From contig NZ_CANMAU010000003.1 of the NCBI RefSeq assembly GCF_947495925.1, positions 1-64,000 of the forward strand: a DNA stretch of 64,000 bases, read 5' to 3'. The stretch comes from an uncultured Algibacter sp. (GTDB lineage Bacteria > Bacteroidota > Bacteroidia > Flavobacteriales > Flavobacteriaceae). A program made the position numbers and the translations under genes. Shown piece after piece: positions 1-8,274 of this stretch; positions within the stretch are counted from its first letter, which is position 1, and the number at the start of each line of letters is the position of its first letter. The notes under the pieces were generated by a model, which saw nothing but the letters and a program-made list of their open reading frames with translations, made no database searches and was not told the origin of the DNA.

Positions 1-1089
1 TTAGATGTAGCGAGTAGTGTAGATACGGTAATTGATATAGTAACTACTGATGGTACAGCAGCATCAGGAGATGATTATACAAGTACGACCACGACGATCA
101 CAATTTTAGCAGGTGATTTAAGTACGACAGTATCTATACCGGTCTTTGAAGATGATATCTCTGAGGGAGACGAAACTTTTACAGTAGGTGGTACTGTAAC
201 GAGTGGTAATACAGTTAATACCGATCCAAGTGGTGTTGTTACGATTATGGATTGTTTATCTTACCCTATGGATGATTGCGATGGAGACGGTGTTACAAAT
301 GCTGATGAAATTAGAGATGGCACAGATGTAGATGATCCATGTAGTTTTATTGGAACAAGTATCACATTGCCCGTTACTTCACCAGTTGATTGTGTAGCCA
401 GTATTGAAGCTACTAAAATAGCTGATGTATTTGGCGAGGAAGTTGGAGATAGAATCAATTATACTATTGAGGTTGAAAATACTGGTAATGTTGAACTTAG
501 CGATTTGGAACTGGAAGATATCTTTTTAGACGCTCAGGGCAATGTCATAGAGTTAACGAGTGGACCTACTTTTGTTAATTCAACTTTTGATAGTGCTGAA
601 GGCATATTAATACCAGGGGAAATTGCTACGTATGAAGCTACTTTCATAATTGATCAACAAGCAATATATTCGGGAGGTGTGTCTAATAGTGTTATTGCTA
701 TAGCATCGGAGAATAATTTTAATACCGATATATCTGATGTTAGTGATGATGGTGATGATTTTGATGGCAATGATTTAGATGATGCGACTGTAACAGTACT
801 TGGAAATTTATTAATATTTAACGAATTCTCTCCAAATGGAGATGGCGTTAATGATACATTTGTTATCAATGGAATTGAAGATTATCCTAATAGTAGTTTA
901 GAAGTTTATAACCGATGGGGTAATATTGTTTACAAAACGAAAAATTACCGAAATGACTGGGGAGGTATTTCTAATGGAAGAGGTACCATAAACAAGCAGG
1001 AAGAATTACCAATTGGAACATATTATTATGTTTTAGACTTAGGAAATGGTTCTGAACCGAAAGTTGGATGGTTGTATATAAATAGATAA
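1..1089 (+). CDS. T9SS type-B sorted adhesin, C-terminal part (5' end outside window)
   Basis: The reading frame is open from base 1, so this is the 3' part of a larger gene; the ATG at 247 is internal. Before it the frame encodes a Calx-beta-like repeat (DGTAASGDDYTS, then an acidic EDDISEGDETF stretch). After it come a short Asp-rich calcium-binding segment of thrombospondin type 3 style (DCDGDGVTNADE) and a DUF11-like beta-sandwich repeat. The last ~90 residues are a gliding-motility-associated C-terminal domain (NEFSPNGDGVNDTF, YNRWGNIVY, GTYYYVL), the type-B T9SS sorting signal. Family knowledge: such proteins are large secreted surface adhesins whose export needs a PorP/SprF-like partner, which is the next gene. 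The ligand cannot be told from this end. Confidence 0.88.
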   Translation, partial: LDVASSVDTVIDIVTTDGTAASGDDYTSTTTTITILAGDLSTTVSIPVFEDDISEGDETFTVGGTVTSGNTVNTDPSGVVTIMDCLSYPMDDCDGDGVTNADEIRDGTDVDDPCSFIGTSITLPVTSPVDCVASIEATKIADVFGEEVGDRINYTIEVENTGNVELSDLELEDIFLDAQGNVIELTSGPTFVNSTFDSAEGILIPGEIATYEATFIIDQQAIYSGGVSNSVIAIASENNFNTDISDVSDDGDDFDGNDLDDATVTVLGNLLIFNEFSPNGDGVNDTFVINGIEDYPNSSLEVYNRWGNIVYKTKNYRNDWGGISNGRGTINKQEELPIGTYYYVLDLGNGSEPKVGWLYINR

Positions 1090-1120
1090 TAAAGAGTTGG
1101 CAACTCAAAGAATTAAAAAG

Positions 1121-2053
1121 ATGATTAAGAAAATATCATTAATAAAAAATTTGATTTTAGTAGTGTTTATTTTACTATTAAACTGCAACTTGGAAGCCCA
1201 ACAAGATCCACAGTATACACAATACATGTATAACACCATGAGTGTAAATGCGGGTTACGCAGGTCAGAGAGGGGTGTTAAGTGCCACAGCATTATATCGT
1301 ACACAATGGGTTGGAATAGATGGAGCACCCAAAACCATTACTTTTGGAATTCATTCACCATTAGGAAATGAAAGAATTGGATTGGGTTTAAATGTAGTTA
1401 GTGATCAACTTGGACCAGCTATGGAAACGAATTTAGACGCGAACATCTCTTATACTATACCTGTTGATTATTATGGCGAAATTGAGTTATCGTTTGGAGC
1501 CAAAGCTGGGGTACATTTTTTAGATACAGATTGGAGTAAGGGTATCTTTCAAAACCCTGATGTGGTTTTCAATGAAAACGTAAATTTGATATCTCCAACA
1601 GTGGGTGCTGCCTTGTATTTGCATTCTGAAAAATGGTATGTAGGTTTGTCCGTACCAAATGTCTTAAATACTAAGCACTATGACGATTTTCAAGAATCTT
1701 TAGCAACAGAACGACTACATTTGTTTTTAATCGGAGGTTATGTGTTCGATTTGAATACAAATACTAAATTGAAGCCCACATTTTTATTAAAAGGAGTTTC
1801 AGGAGCACCTTTAATTGCAGACCTTTCAGTAAATGCTTTATTTTATGAAAAATTTACACTAGGTTTAGCATATAGATGGAATGATTCTGTTAGTGGCTTA
1901 GTTGGGTTTCAAGTTAGTGATCAGATTTTTATAGGATATGCCTATGATGCAACCACAACGGGGTTAAATAATTATAATAGTGGTTCACATGAAATTATGT
2001 TAAGATTTGAATTGGCTGAGATTGGTAGAATTATATCCCCAAGATTCTTTTAA
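1121..2053 (+). CDS. PorP/SprF family T9SS outer membrane protein
   Basis: About 310 residues: a signal peptide ending near LEAQ, then the PorP/SprF opening (QQDPQYTQYMYNTMSVNAGYAG) and an outer-membrane beta-barrel pattern to the C-terminal Phe. I chose the ATG at 1121. The frame can be extended to a TTG at 1097, but the signal peptide MIKKISLIKN fits the ATG. In known systems PorP/SprF-like proteins pair with one type-B cargo protein and hold it at, or guide it to, the surface. The gene follows the adhesin by ~30 bases and precedes the PorE-like gene by 9, so the three probably form one operon. Confidence 0.9.
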   Translation: MIKKISLIKNLILVVFILLLNCNLEAQQDPQYTQYMYNTMSVNAGYAGQRGVLSATALYRTQWVGIDGAPKTITFGIHSPLGNERIGLGLNVVSDQLGPAMETNLDANISYTIPVDYYGEIELSFGAKAGVHFLDTDWSKGIFQNPDVVFNENVNLISPTVGAALYLHSEKWYVGLSVPNVLNTKHYDDFQESLATERLHLFLIGGYVFDLNTNTKLKPTFLLKGVSGAPLIADLSVNALFYEKFTLGLAYRWNDSVSGLVGFQVSDQIFIGYAYDATTTGLNNYNSGSHEIMLRFELAEIGRIISPRFF

Positions 2054-2062
2054 GGAAAATAA

Positions 2063-4018
2063 ATGAAGTTAAAGATATATATTATAATACTTTGCAGTGT
2101 ATTCTGTTTTAATAGTTCTTATGCCCAAATAGGAAAGATTAAGAAGGTTACTAAAAAGTATAATAATCTTGAATATGAAGAGTCGAAAGAAACTCTTTTA
2201 AATTTAGCTTACAGACCCAACCCTTCTCCCGATATCATTGAAAAATTAGCAAATGTCTATTATTTTAATGGTGACATGGAAGATGCCTCAAAATGGTATG
2301 AAGAACTTTTAAAACTAAAAGAGACGAATAAAATCGATTCTTTAGATTCTGAAAACTATTTTAGATATGCCCATGCTTTAAAGGCGCAGGAAAAATATGA
2401 TGAAGCAGATGCTATTTTTGACGTTTTTCTTGCTCTTAATACAGAAGATTTAAGAGCTAAATCTTATTCGAAGAACCCAGATTATTTGCATGAAATATAT
2501 AAGGTTTCTCAAGATTTTCCTTTGAATAGCCTAGATGTTAATACTCAATTTTCAGATTTTGGGGCATCGCTTCACAACGGTAAATTAATTTTTGCATCAT
2601 CAAGGGGTAAGGGCAAGGGTAAAAAATTGTATGGTTGGAATGGACAACCTTTTCTTGATTTGTTTCAGATTGATTCATTAGGAAATGTAGAAGAATTTGG
2701 TAAAGAGATAAATTCAAAGTATCATGAAGCTACAGCTACATTCTCAAAAGACGGAAAAACATTGTATTTCACTAGAAACAATTATTTTAAAGGGAAATTT
2801 AAAAAGAGCAAAAAGAATTCTCATGTATTGCAGATTTTTAAAGCTGAGTTAGTAAATGGAGCTTGGACGAATATAGAGCCATTACCATTTAATAGTAAAG
2901 AATTTAATGTAGCACATCCAGCTTTAAGTTTAGATGAAAAAAAACTGTATTTTGCTTCAGATATGCCAGGGACTCTTGGGGGATCTGACTTATTCGTTGT
3001 TGATATAAATGAAGATGGAACTTATGGTACTCCAGTAAATTTGGGTGAAAAAATTAATACAGAAGGAAGGGAAAATTTTCCTTTTATAAGTGAAAAGAAT
3101 ATTCTTTATTTTTCTTCTAACGGTCATGTTGGCCTAGGCGGTTTAGATGTTTTTAAAATTGATGTTAACGATATACATCTTTCGGAAATAGGTGTGAGTG
3201 AAATAAATGTTGCTGAAATAAAGAATATCGGTAGACCAATAAATAGTCCGAAAGATGATTTTGGATATGTGATTTTTGAGGAATCGGGAAGAGGGTATAT
3301 TTCTTCGAATAGAGCTGGTGGTAAAGGAGATGATGATATATATAGTTTTACAACTCCAAAATGTGAACCTATTGTAAAAGGAGTTGTTATAGATAAGTAT
3401 ACTCAGGAAGCCATTCCCAATGCGAGTATCGTTATTTATGATGCCGATAAGAATATCATAATTTCATTAACTACTGATGATTTAGGATTCTTTTCTTACG
3501 GGTTGGATTGTTTAAAGGAAAACTATGCTGTTGAGGGTAAGAAAGAGGGTTATTTCGATGACTATGCTGAGTTCAAAATTGTGTCTAATATTACTCAAAC
3601 ATCTAATGTTAAATTACAGTTAGCGCCAATACCAGCGCCAATAGGTACAGATTTAACTGAATTACTGAGTTTAAATCCTATTTACTTTGACTTTGATGAA
3701 TCTTTTGTTCGTGAAGATGCTCAAGCAGAATTAGAAAAAGTAATCGCTTATTTAGAAAGGTACCAAACGGTAAAATTAGATGTACGTTCTCATACGGATT
3801 CAAGGGGTACGGATGAATATAATATTGAGTTATCTAACAAAAGAAATGAAGCTACATTAGATTATATACTAAAATATGGCAATGTCGTGCAAGACCGATT
3901 ATCTGGAAAAGGTTATGGTGAATCTCAACTTACTAATAAATGCTCAGATGGTGTACCATGCTCAAAAAAAATGCATCAAGCTAACAGACGTAGTGAGTTT
4001 ATCATTTTAGATAACTAA
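2063..4018 (+). CDS. PorE-like OmpA-family protein with TPR, propeller and CRD domains
   Basis: 651 residues with a signal peptide ending near SSYAQ. In order: TPR-like helices (about 25-115), a PD40/WD40-like beta-propeller (about 165-430, repeated LYFASD/LYFSSN blades), a carboxypeptidase-regulatory-like domain (about 437-510, starting VKGVVIDKYTQEAIPNA) and a C-terminal OmpA peptidoglycan-binding domain (FDFDESFVREDA, SHTDSRGTDEYN, NRRSEF). This is the domain order described for PorE of the type IX secretion system, and it is also common among OmpA proteins encoded beside PorP/SprF and type-B adhesins. It is probably periplasmic and anchors the adhesin/SprF pair to peptidoglycan. Whether it is the core PorE or a locus-specific paralogue cannot be decided here; the adhesin context favours the paralogue. 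Confidence 0.88.
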   Translation: MKLKIYIIILCSVFCFNSSYAQIGKIKKVTKKYNNLEYEESKETLLNLAYRPNPSPDIIEKLANVYYFNGDMEDASKWYEELLKLKETNKIDSLDSENYFRYAHALKAQEKYDEADAIFDVFLALNTEDLRAKSYSKNPDYLHEIYKVSQDFPLNSLDVNTQFSDFGASLHNGKLIFASSRGKGKGKKLYGWNGQPFLDLFQIDSLGNVEEFGKEINSKYHEATATFSKDGKTLYFTRNNYFKGKFKKSKKNSHVLQIFKAELVNGAWTNIEPLPFNSKEFNVAHPALSLDEKKLYFASDMPGTLGGSDLFVVDINEDGTYGTPVNLGEKINTEGRENFPFISEKNILYFSSNGHVGLGGLDVFKIDVNDIHLSEIGVSEINVAEIKNIGRPINSPKDDFGYVIFEESGRGYISSNRAGGKGDDDIYSFTTPKCEPIVKGVVIDKYTQEAIPNASIVIYDADKNIIISLTTDDLGFFSYGLDCLKENYAVEGKKEGYFDDYAEFKIVSNITQTSNVKLQLAPIPAPIGTDLTELLSLNPIYFDFDESFVREDAQAELEKVIAYLERYQTVKLDVRSHTDSRGTDEYNIELSNKRNEATLDYILKYGNVVQDRLSGKGYGESQLTNKCSDGVPCSKKMHQANRRSEFIILDN

Positions 4019-4112
4019 TTCTTTTTTTTTATTTCAGTCAAATACCTGAAATGTGTTATGGGTACTTTTTATTTAATTTATTTTCAAGCTTAACAATTTT
4101 ATTATTTGTTTG

Positions 4113-4120
4113 TATTTTTG
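4113..4120 (+). promoter_or_regulatory. Probable -7 element for idi-queD
   Basis: TATTTTTG matches the Bacteroidota -7 consensus TAnnTTTG and ends 7 bases before the idi start codon. No TTG lies at the ideal 19-base distance upstream, so only the -7 element is supported. Confidence 0.4.
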
Positions 4121-4127
4121 TTAGACT

Positions 4128-4652
4128 ATGGAAGAAGAAAAAGTTATCCTTGTTAATGAAAAGGATGAGCAAATAGGTCTTATGCCTAAAATGGAGGCTC
4201 ATGAAAAAGCAGTTTTACATCGTGCATTTTCTGTTTTTATTTTTAATGATAAAAATGAATTGATGCTTCAAGAGCGTGCCCATGATAAGTATCATTCTCC
4301 GGGACTTTGGACTAATACTTGCTGCAGCCATCAAAGAGATGGGGAGTCTAATATTGCAGCTGGTAAAAGACGTCTGCAAGAAGAAATGGGATTTGAAGTT
4401 GATTTAACTGAGTCCATTTCGTTTATCTATAAGGCGCCCTTTGATAATGGGTTAACAGAGCATGAATTGGATCATGTTTTACTTGGATATTTTAATGGAG
4501 AACCAAATATTAATTTAGAAGAAGTTGCCAGTTGGAAATGGATGCCACTGGAGGATGTAAGGGTAGATATTTCATTGCATCCCGAGCTTTATACAGAATG
4601 GTTTAAAGTGATTTTTGATAAATTCTATGAACACATAAATATCAAGTTATGA
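4128..4652 (+). CDS. idi: Isopentenyl-diphosphate delta-isomerase, type 1
   Basis: 174 residues, the normal length for the Nudix-type isomerase that interconverts isopentenyl and dimethylallyl diphosphate for isoprenoid synthesis in the cytoplasm. Seen in the protein: HRAFSVFIFND at 31, the WTNTCCSH segment at 61-68 with the expected catalytic Cys (Cys66 aligns best), the Nudix-like helix RRLQEEMGFE at 81-90, and the second catalytic acid in TEHELDH near Glu113. The stop overlaps the start of queD by 4 bases (ATGA), so the two are translated from one message although their pathways are unrelated. Confidence 0.95.
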   Translation: MEEEKVILVNEKDEQIGLMPKMEAHEKAVLHRAFSVFIFNDKNELMLQERAHDKYHSPGLWTNTCCSHQRDGESNIAAGKRRLQEEMGFEVDLTESISFIYKAPFDNGLTEHELDHVLLGYFNGEPNINLEEVASWKWMPLEDVRVDISLHPELYTEWFKVIFDKFYEHINIKL

Positions 4653-5059
4653 AGATAAAGGTTAGTAGAAGAGCTCACTTTAATGCCGCTCATAGATTAT
4701 ACAAAGCAGATTGGAGTTTTGAAAAGAACGATGCGGTTTTTGGAAAGTGCAATAACCCAAATTTTCATGGTCATAATTATGAACTAATAGTGAGCGTGAC
4801 TGGTGAAATTGATAAAGAAACAGGTTACGTTATCGATATGAAGGAGCTTAAAGATATTATAAAGAGTGAAGTGGAAGAAGCTTTTGATCATAAAAATCTA
4901 AATGTTGATGTGCCAGAGTTTAAAACTTTAAATCCTACGGCTGAGAATATTGCAGTTGTAATTTATAATAAAATTAAACCTCACATAGAGCAAGATTTAG
5001 AATTAGAGATAACACTTTACGAAACCCCAAGAAATTTTGTAACCTACTGTGGAGGGTAG
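4649..5059 (+). CDS. queD: 6-carboxytetrahydropterin synthase / 6-pyruvoyltetrahydropterin synthase family
   Basis: 136 residues of the QueD/PTPS fold. The zinc histidines are visible: His in FNAAHRLY near 15 and HGH within CNNPNFHGHNYEL, preceded by the conserved catalytic Cys; the EAFDHKNLN and TAENIAV motifs follow. QueD makes 6-carboxytetrahydropterin from dihydroneopterin triphosphate for queuosine synthesis. The CNNPNxHGHNY form is also typical of pyruvoyl-tetrahydropterin synthases, so activity rather than fold is the uncertain part. No other queuosine genes are in the window. Translationally coupled to idi. Confidence 0.88.
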   Translation: MKIKVSRRAHFNAAHRLYKADWSFEKNDAVFGKCNNPNFHGHNYELIVSVTGEIDKETGYVIDMKELKDIIKSEVEEAFDHKNLNVDVPEFKTLNPTAENIAVVIYNKIKPHIEQDLELEITLYETPRNFVTYCGG

Positions 5060-5148
5060 ATTTTTATAGGTAATTGATTTACTATTTACCTTCAATTTAA
5101 GACCAAAAAAATAATATTAAAAAGACTATGTGATTAGAAGTTTATATG

Positions 5149-5156
5149 TAGTTTTG
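5149..5156 (+). promoter_or_regulatory. Probable -7 promoter element
   Basis: TAGTTTTG fits TAnnTTTG and lies 22 bases before the small gene at 5179. No clear -33 TTG at the expected distance. Confidence 0.4.
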
Positions 5157-5178
5157 TAATCAAATTAAAAAAGAAATT

Positions 5179-5448
5179 ATGGCAAATGTTAGAGATTTAA
5201 AAAAGGATATTAATTACGTTTTAGGAGATATTATTGAAGCTGTATATGTTTGGGAATATTCAAATACAGATAAGGACACAAAGAAAAGTGAAGCCATTAT
5301 AGATGAAGCTATAGAAACTTTTGACGAGTTGATAGCTAAGGTAAATGCTAAGAATGTTGAAAACGCGAAAGCACATTTTAAAGCTATTAATCAAGAGCTA
5401 GAAGATAAAGGCAGGGCTTTAATTGATAAAATTAATAAACTAGGATAA
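5179..5448 (+). CDS. Small conserved helical protein of unknown function
   Basis: 89 residues, charged and almost wholly alpha-helical by composition, with heptad-like Ile/Leu/Val spacing (ATG start, MANVRDLKKDINYVLGD). No Cys, no membrane segment, no signal peptide. The look is of a small cytosolic helical-bundle protein of the kind found across Flavobacteriia, but I do not recognise a named function. It stands alone between queD and a tRNA gene, with its own -7 element. That it is a real gene is supported by normal codon use, a promoter and a clean start. Confidence 0.75.
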   Translation: MANVRDLKKDINYVLGDIIEAVYVWEYSNTDKDTKKSEAIIDEAIETFDELIAKVNAKNVENAKAHFKAINQELEDKGRALIDKINKLG

Positions 5449-5465
5449 TTTTTTTAACGGACAGC

Positions 5466-5495
5466 TTGGAAATGTTATTTTAGATATTATATTTG
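5466..5495 (+). promoter_or_regulatory. Bacteroidota promoter of tRNA-Thr (TTG-N19-TATATTTG)
   Basis: TTG at 5466-5468 and TATATTTG at 5488-5495 are separated by exactly 19 bases, the consensus for the Bacteroidota primary sigma factor. The -7 element ends 13 bases before the first base of the tRNA. Confidence 0.8.
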
Positions 5496-5508
5496 CACCC
5501 GTTAAAAC

Positions 5509-5582
5509 GCCGATGTAGCTCAGCTGGCTAGAGCAGCTGATTTGTAATCAGCAGGTCGTGGGTTCGAGTCCCTCCATCGGCT
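5509..5582 (+). tRNA. tRNA-Thr (anticodon TGT)
   Basis: 74 bases. Acceptor stem GCCGATG (5509-5515) pairs with CATCGGC (5575-5581), with T at 5582 as discriminator. The D arm contains AGCTCAGCTGGCTAGAGC, the anticodon stem is GCTGA/TCAGC with loop TTTGTAA (anticodon TGT, reading ACA), and the T arm has GGTTCGAGTCC. The 3' CCA is not encoded. It has its own promoter and terminator, so it is a single-gene unit. Confidence 0.97.
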
Positions 5583-5583
5583 C

Positions 5584-5615
5584 AAAAAGCTTCACTTAAA
5601 CGAAGCTTTTTTTTT
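5584..5615 (+). terminator. Rho-independent terminator of tRNA-Thr
   Basis: AAAAAGCTTC and GAAGCTTTTT form a 10-bp stem around an 8-base loop, followed by more T residues, one base after the tRNA. Confidence 0.85.
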
Positions 5616-5658
5616 GTTAGAATTATAGAATAAACTTCAACCTCATAAGGTGTAAAAA

Positions 5659-5688
5659 TTAAAAGCCACTCATATGAGTGGCTTTTAA
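5659..5688 (-). terminator. Terminator of the DUF4369 lipoprotein gene, possibly bidirectional
   Basis: A near-perfect palindrome (TTAAAAGCCACTC and its complement around ATATG) just beyond the stop of the minus-strand gene at 5707; T runs lie on both sides. Confidence 0.75.
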
Positions 5689-5706
5689 TATATGTGAGTA
5701 AGATTA

Positions 5707-6408
5707 TTATTCTTTTTCTTTCTCCTTAATATCCTTAATAAATCTATCAAGTTCTATACCGTACTTTGAAGCTTTTACTTTTGGCGTCAAGGACTCGTTT
5801 ATGGTATCTAATAAATCAATTCTAGCATTATAAATTTCAGATAATGCAAGGTAAGGAGCGACTTCACTGTCCTTATTGTTCAACGCAAAGTTTACCGTGT
5901 ATAAGTACTTACGCTTTAAAGCGCCGCTTTGTTCTTTTTCAAGAGCTTTTATTTTAGCTGTATCTCCTATTTTTTGAGCTTCAAAGGTTTCCTTAATTAA
6001 TTCTAAGTTTCTGTCATTTGCTCTGGATATAAATTTTTTGTATTCTTCTAATACCTTTTGCTGAGAAGAACCTTTAATTTTAGCGTCAAAGACGAAATTT
6101 TTTAAGGTGGTATTAATTTCTGTAATCCCCTTATCAGCAAAAAAAGCTATCCTGTCTTTCTCAGCACTATTTTTATCTAAGTAAAGAAAGAATATTTCGG
6201 GTGTATCTATATCACTATATAACTCAAAATTAGAAGTACCACTAATGTTAACAGAATCTACGGTTACCAAAGCTGTGTCTTTAATTTTTTTTAGGTACAC
6301 AGTTCCTTTTTTTAAACCTTTTACATTAGCTTTCACGATTAAATCATTGGGCTTGTTGGAACATGCTACTACGAATAGGGCGATTAGAAATAAAGAAATG
6401 TGTTTCAT
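5707..6408 (-). CDS. DUF4369-type lipoprotein
   Basis: 233 residues starting with a lipoprotein signal (MKHISLFLIALFVVACS, lipid-modified Cys about residue 16). The first ~110 mature residues match the DUF4369 pattern: short beta strands VKANVKGLKKGTVYLKKI, then DSVNISGTSNFEL. In Bacteroidota this domain usually precedes a thioredoxin-like AhpC/TSA domain in surface or periplasmic redox lipoproteins. Here the second half is only a charged helical region (about 125-233, EKEQSGALKRKYLY) with no CxxC motif, so this is the domain-only form without a visible redox site. Function unknown. Confidence 0.75.
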   Translation of the reverse strand: MKHISLFLIALFVVACSNKPNDLIVKANVKGLKKGTVYLKKIKDTALVTVDSVNISGTSNFELYSDIDTPEIFFLYLDKNSAEKDRIAFFADKGITEINTTLKNFVFDAKIKGSSQQKVLEEYKKFISRANDRNLELIKETFEAQKIGDTAKIKALEKEQSGALKRKYLYTVNFALNNKDSEVAPYLALSEIYNARIDLLDTINESLTPKVKASKYGIELDRFIKDIKEKEKE

Positions 6409-6458
6409 CGAATATTGTAAATTTTGATGGCAAATATCTTATAAATATTAATTAAATA

Positions 6459-7763
6459 CTAACCAGTAGCGGCTATTTTCATAAGTTCTGCACAAAGCAT
6501 TGCTCCGTACGTACCAACAACATATCCAAATACAGCCAAGAGTACACCAACAGTAGCCAATGAGGGGTGAAACGCTGCAGCAACTACGGGTGCCGAAGCA
6601 GCACCTCCAATATTGGCTTTGCTACCTACTGCTAAGAAAAAATATGGTGCCTTTATTAGTTTGGCTACCAAGAAAAGTAAACTAACATGTATACACATCC
6701 AGATTAAACCTACAACAATTAACCCTGGATTTTCGGTGACCGTTGTTAAGTCCATTTTCATACCTATACTAGCCACAAGAATATAAATAAATACGCTCCC
6801 TATTTTACTTGCTCCAGCTCCCTCATATTGTTTCAATTTAGTAAATGATAATAAAATACCTGTTGCCGTGGCTATAGTAATCATCCAGAAAAATTGAGAT
6901 CCAAATGATGACATCGCTGATGATTTATCCCTCACTACGTTAAAAGTTGATTTTAAGAATTCTGAAATTGTATTTGCGCCTAAATGAGACAAACTCACAA
7001 CAGAAAATGCAATACCTAAAATAACTATATAATCTGCTAGCGTAGGTGTTCTTGAAATTTTAGAAGCGTATGTTGATACGCGATCTTTTAAAATTTCAAT
7101 TGCAGAATTATCGGCCTTTAGCCATTTATCTATTCTATCTGATTTACCAATACCTAGAAGCAAAATGGCCATCCAAATATTGGCGACTACGATATCAACT
7201 ATAACCATTCCTGCATAATTATTAGTGTTATACCCATAAATTTCTAACATGGCTGCCTGATTGGCACCACCACCAATCCAACTACCAGCTAAGGTTGCCA
7301 GACCCCGCCAAACGGCATCAGGACCAACTCCTCCCACCGTTTCGGGAGAAATAATGGATATTAATAATATAGCTATAGGACCGCCAATAATAACACCAAC
7401 AGTACCGGTTAAAAACATTATCAGTGCTTTGGGGCCCAGATTATATATAGCTTTTAAATCAATGCTTAAAGTCATGAGTACGAGAGCAGCTGGCAGCAGA
7501 AATCGACTAGCTATATAATATACTTGTGAATGATGTTGAATCGACTCCCCAGATGAATTAACTGAAGACCATTCAGGAGCAATAATACCCAAGGTAGTTA
7601 AAGCACCTGGAAGCATGTATGCCATTAATAAAGCTGGAATATATTTATAAAACTTTTTCCAAAATGAATTTGAACTAGAGGATGTATAAAATACAAATCC
7701 TAACATTAACATAAGTAAACCAAAGACTATAGTGTCTTGAGTAAAAAGAGGTTGATTATTCAT
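6459..7763 (-). CDS. DUF819 family integral membrane protein
   Basis: 434 residues, very hydrophobic, with roughly ten to twelve membrane segments and glycine-rich loops. The N-terminal part (LPGALTTLGI) and the centre (GSWIGGGANQAAMLEIYG), with PYFFLAVGSKANIGGAASAP near the C terminus, are typical of DUF819. The family resembles ion- or metabolite-coupled secondary transporters, including glycine-rich re-entrant-like loops in both halves, but its substrate is not known to me. It stands alone. Confident as to family, not as to function. Confidence 0.85.
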   Translation of the reverse strand: MNNQPLFTQDTIVFGLLMLMLGFVFYTSSSSNSFWKKFYKYIPALLMAYMLPGALTTLGIIAPEWSSVNSSGESIQHHSQVYYIASRFLLPAALVLMTLSIDLKAIYNLGPKALIMFLTGTVGVIIGGPIAILLISIISPETVGGVGPDAVWRGLATLAGSWIGGGANQAAMLEIYGYNTNNYAGMVIVDIVVANIWMAILLLGIGKSDRIDKWLKADNSAIEILKDRVSTYASKISRTPTLADYIVILGIAFSVVSLSHLGANTISEFLKSTFNVVRDKSSAMSSFGSQFFWMITIATATGILLSFTKLKQYEGAGASKIGSVFIYILVASIGMKMDLTTVTENPGLIVVGLIWMCIHVSLLFLVAKLIKAPYFFLAVGSKANIGGAASAPVVAAAFHPSLATVGVLLAVFGYVVGTYGAMLCAELMKIAATG

Positions 7764-8271
7764 AAAAAGATATTATCTGAAGCTGAAAGATATAAAAAAT
7801 AAAAGATCACATTTTCCAATTTTGGCATGACTATTGTTATTATACAAATGAATACATTCAGAATAAGGTTTATTGAGTGGTTACTTTAAACTTCTGAGTT
7901 GTAATTCATATTTTGGTTGGTTAGTTAGTAAAAAAGCACCTTTATGAGGTGCTTTTTTTATGAATTTGGGTTAGGATACACGGAATTGGCATTTTTTTTG
8001 GTGACAGAAAAGTGCATTTAATCGATAATATCGATGAAATCATCTAAATATGTTAAAATTACATGTATTTCATCGAATATAAGTGCTTTTTATCGTGTTT
8101 GTATGTTTATTAATTCTATATTTGGAGTGTACTAAATAACACACTTTTTAGTTCAATGGATTAATTAATTAATATTTGCATTATGTTGTTGATATGGAGA
8201 CCCCAAATCTAGCTTCATAATATTAAAAAGCAAATTGAAAAGAAAACCGAGTTTGAGGGAACTCGGTTTTT
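7764..8271. other. 508-base intergenic region with two terminator hairpins and paired repeats
   Basis: I see no protein-coding gene. It holds a strong hairpin at 7931-7959 that does not abut any recognised gene. It also holds a 10-base perfect inverted repeat (TCGATGAAAT at 8031-8040, complement at 8067-8076) and an imperfect 15-base direct repeat around it (AAGTGCATTTAATCG at 8010, AAGTGCTTTTTATCG at 8081). A -7-like TATATTTG lies at 8117-8124, and the terminator of the AlkB-like gene is at 8243. The arrangement would allow one or two small RNAs, but nothing proves transcription. Confidence 0.5.
7931..7959. terminator. Orphan terminator-like hairpin
   Basis: AAAAAAGCACCT and AGGTGCTTTTTT pair around a short TTATG loop, followed by T residues on the plus strand and A residues before it, so it could work in either direction. 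The nearest gene starts (minus) at 7763, so it is not that gene's terminator. Confidence 0.7.
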
Positions 8272-8274
8272 TTA
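8243..8274 (-). terminator. Terminator of AlkB-like gene, overlapping its stop codon
   Basis: AAAACCGAGTT pairs with AACTCGGTTTT around TGAGGG. The right arm touches the TAA of the minus-strand gene; T runs on both strands make it potentially bidirectional. Confidence 0.75.

Noticed and set aside
4031-4052. Inverted repeat ATTTCAG/CTGAAAT after the PorE-like gene
   Set aside because: The T run precedes rather than follows the stem on the plus strand and no minus-strand gene ends here, so it is not supported as a terminator.
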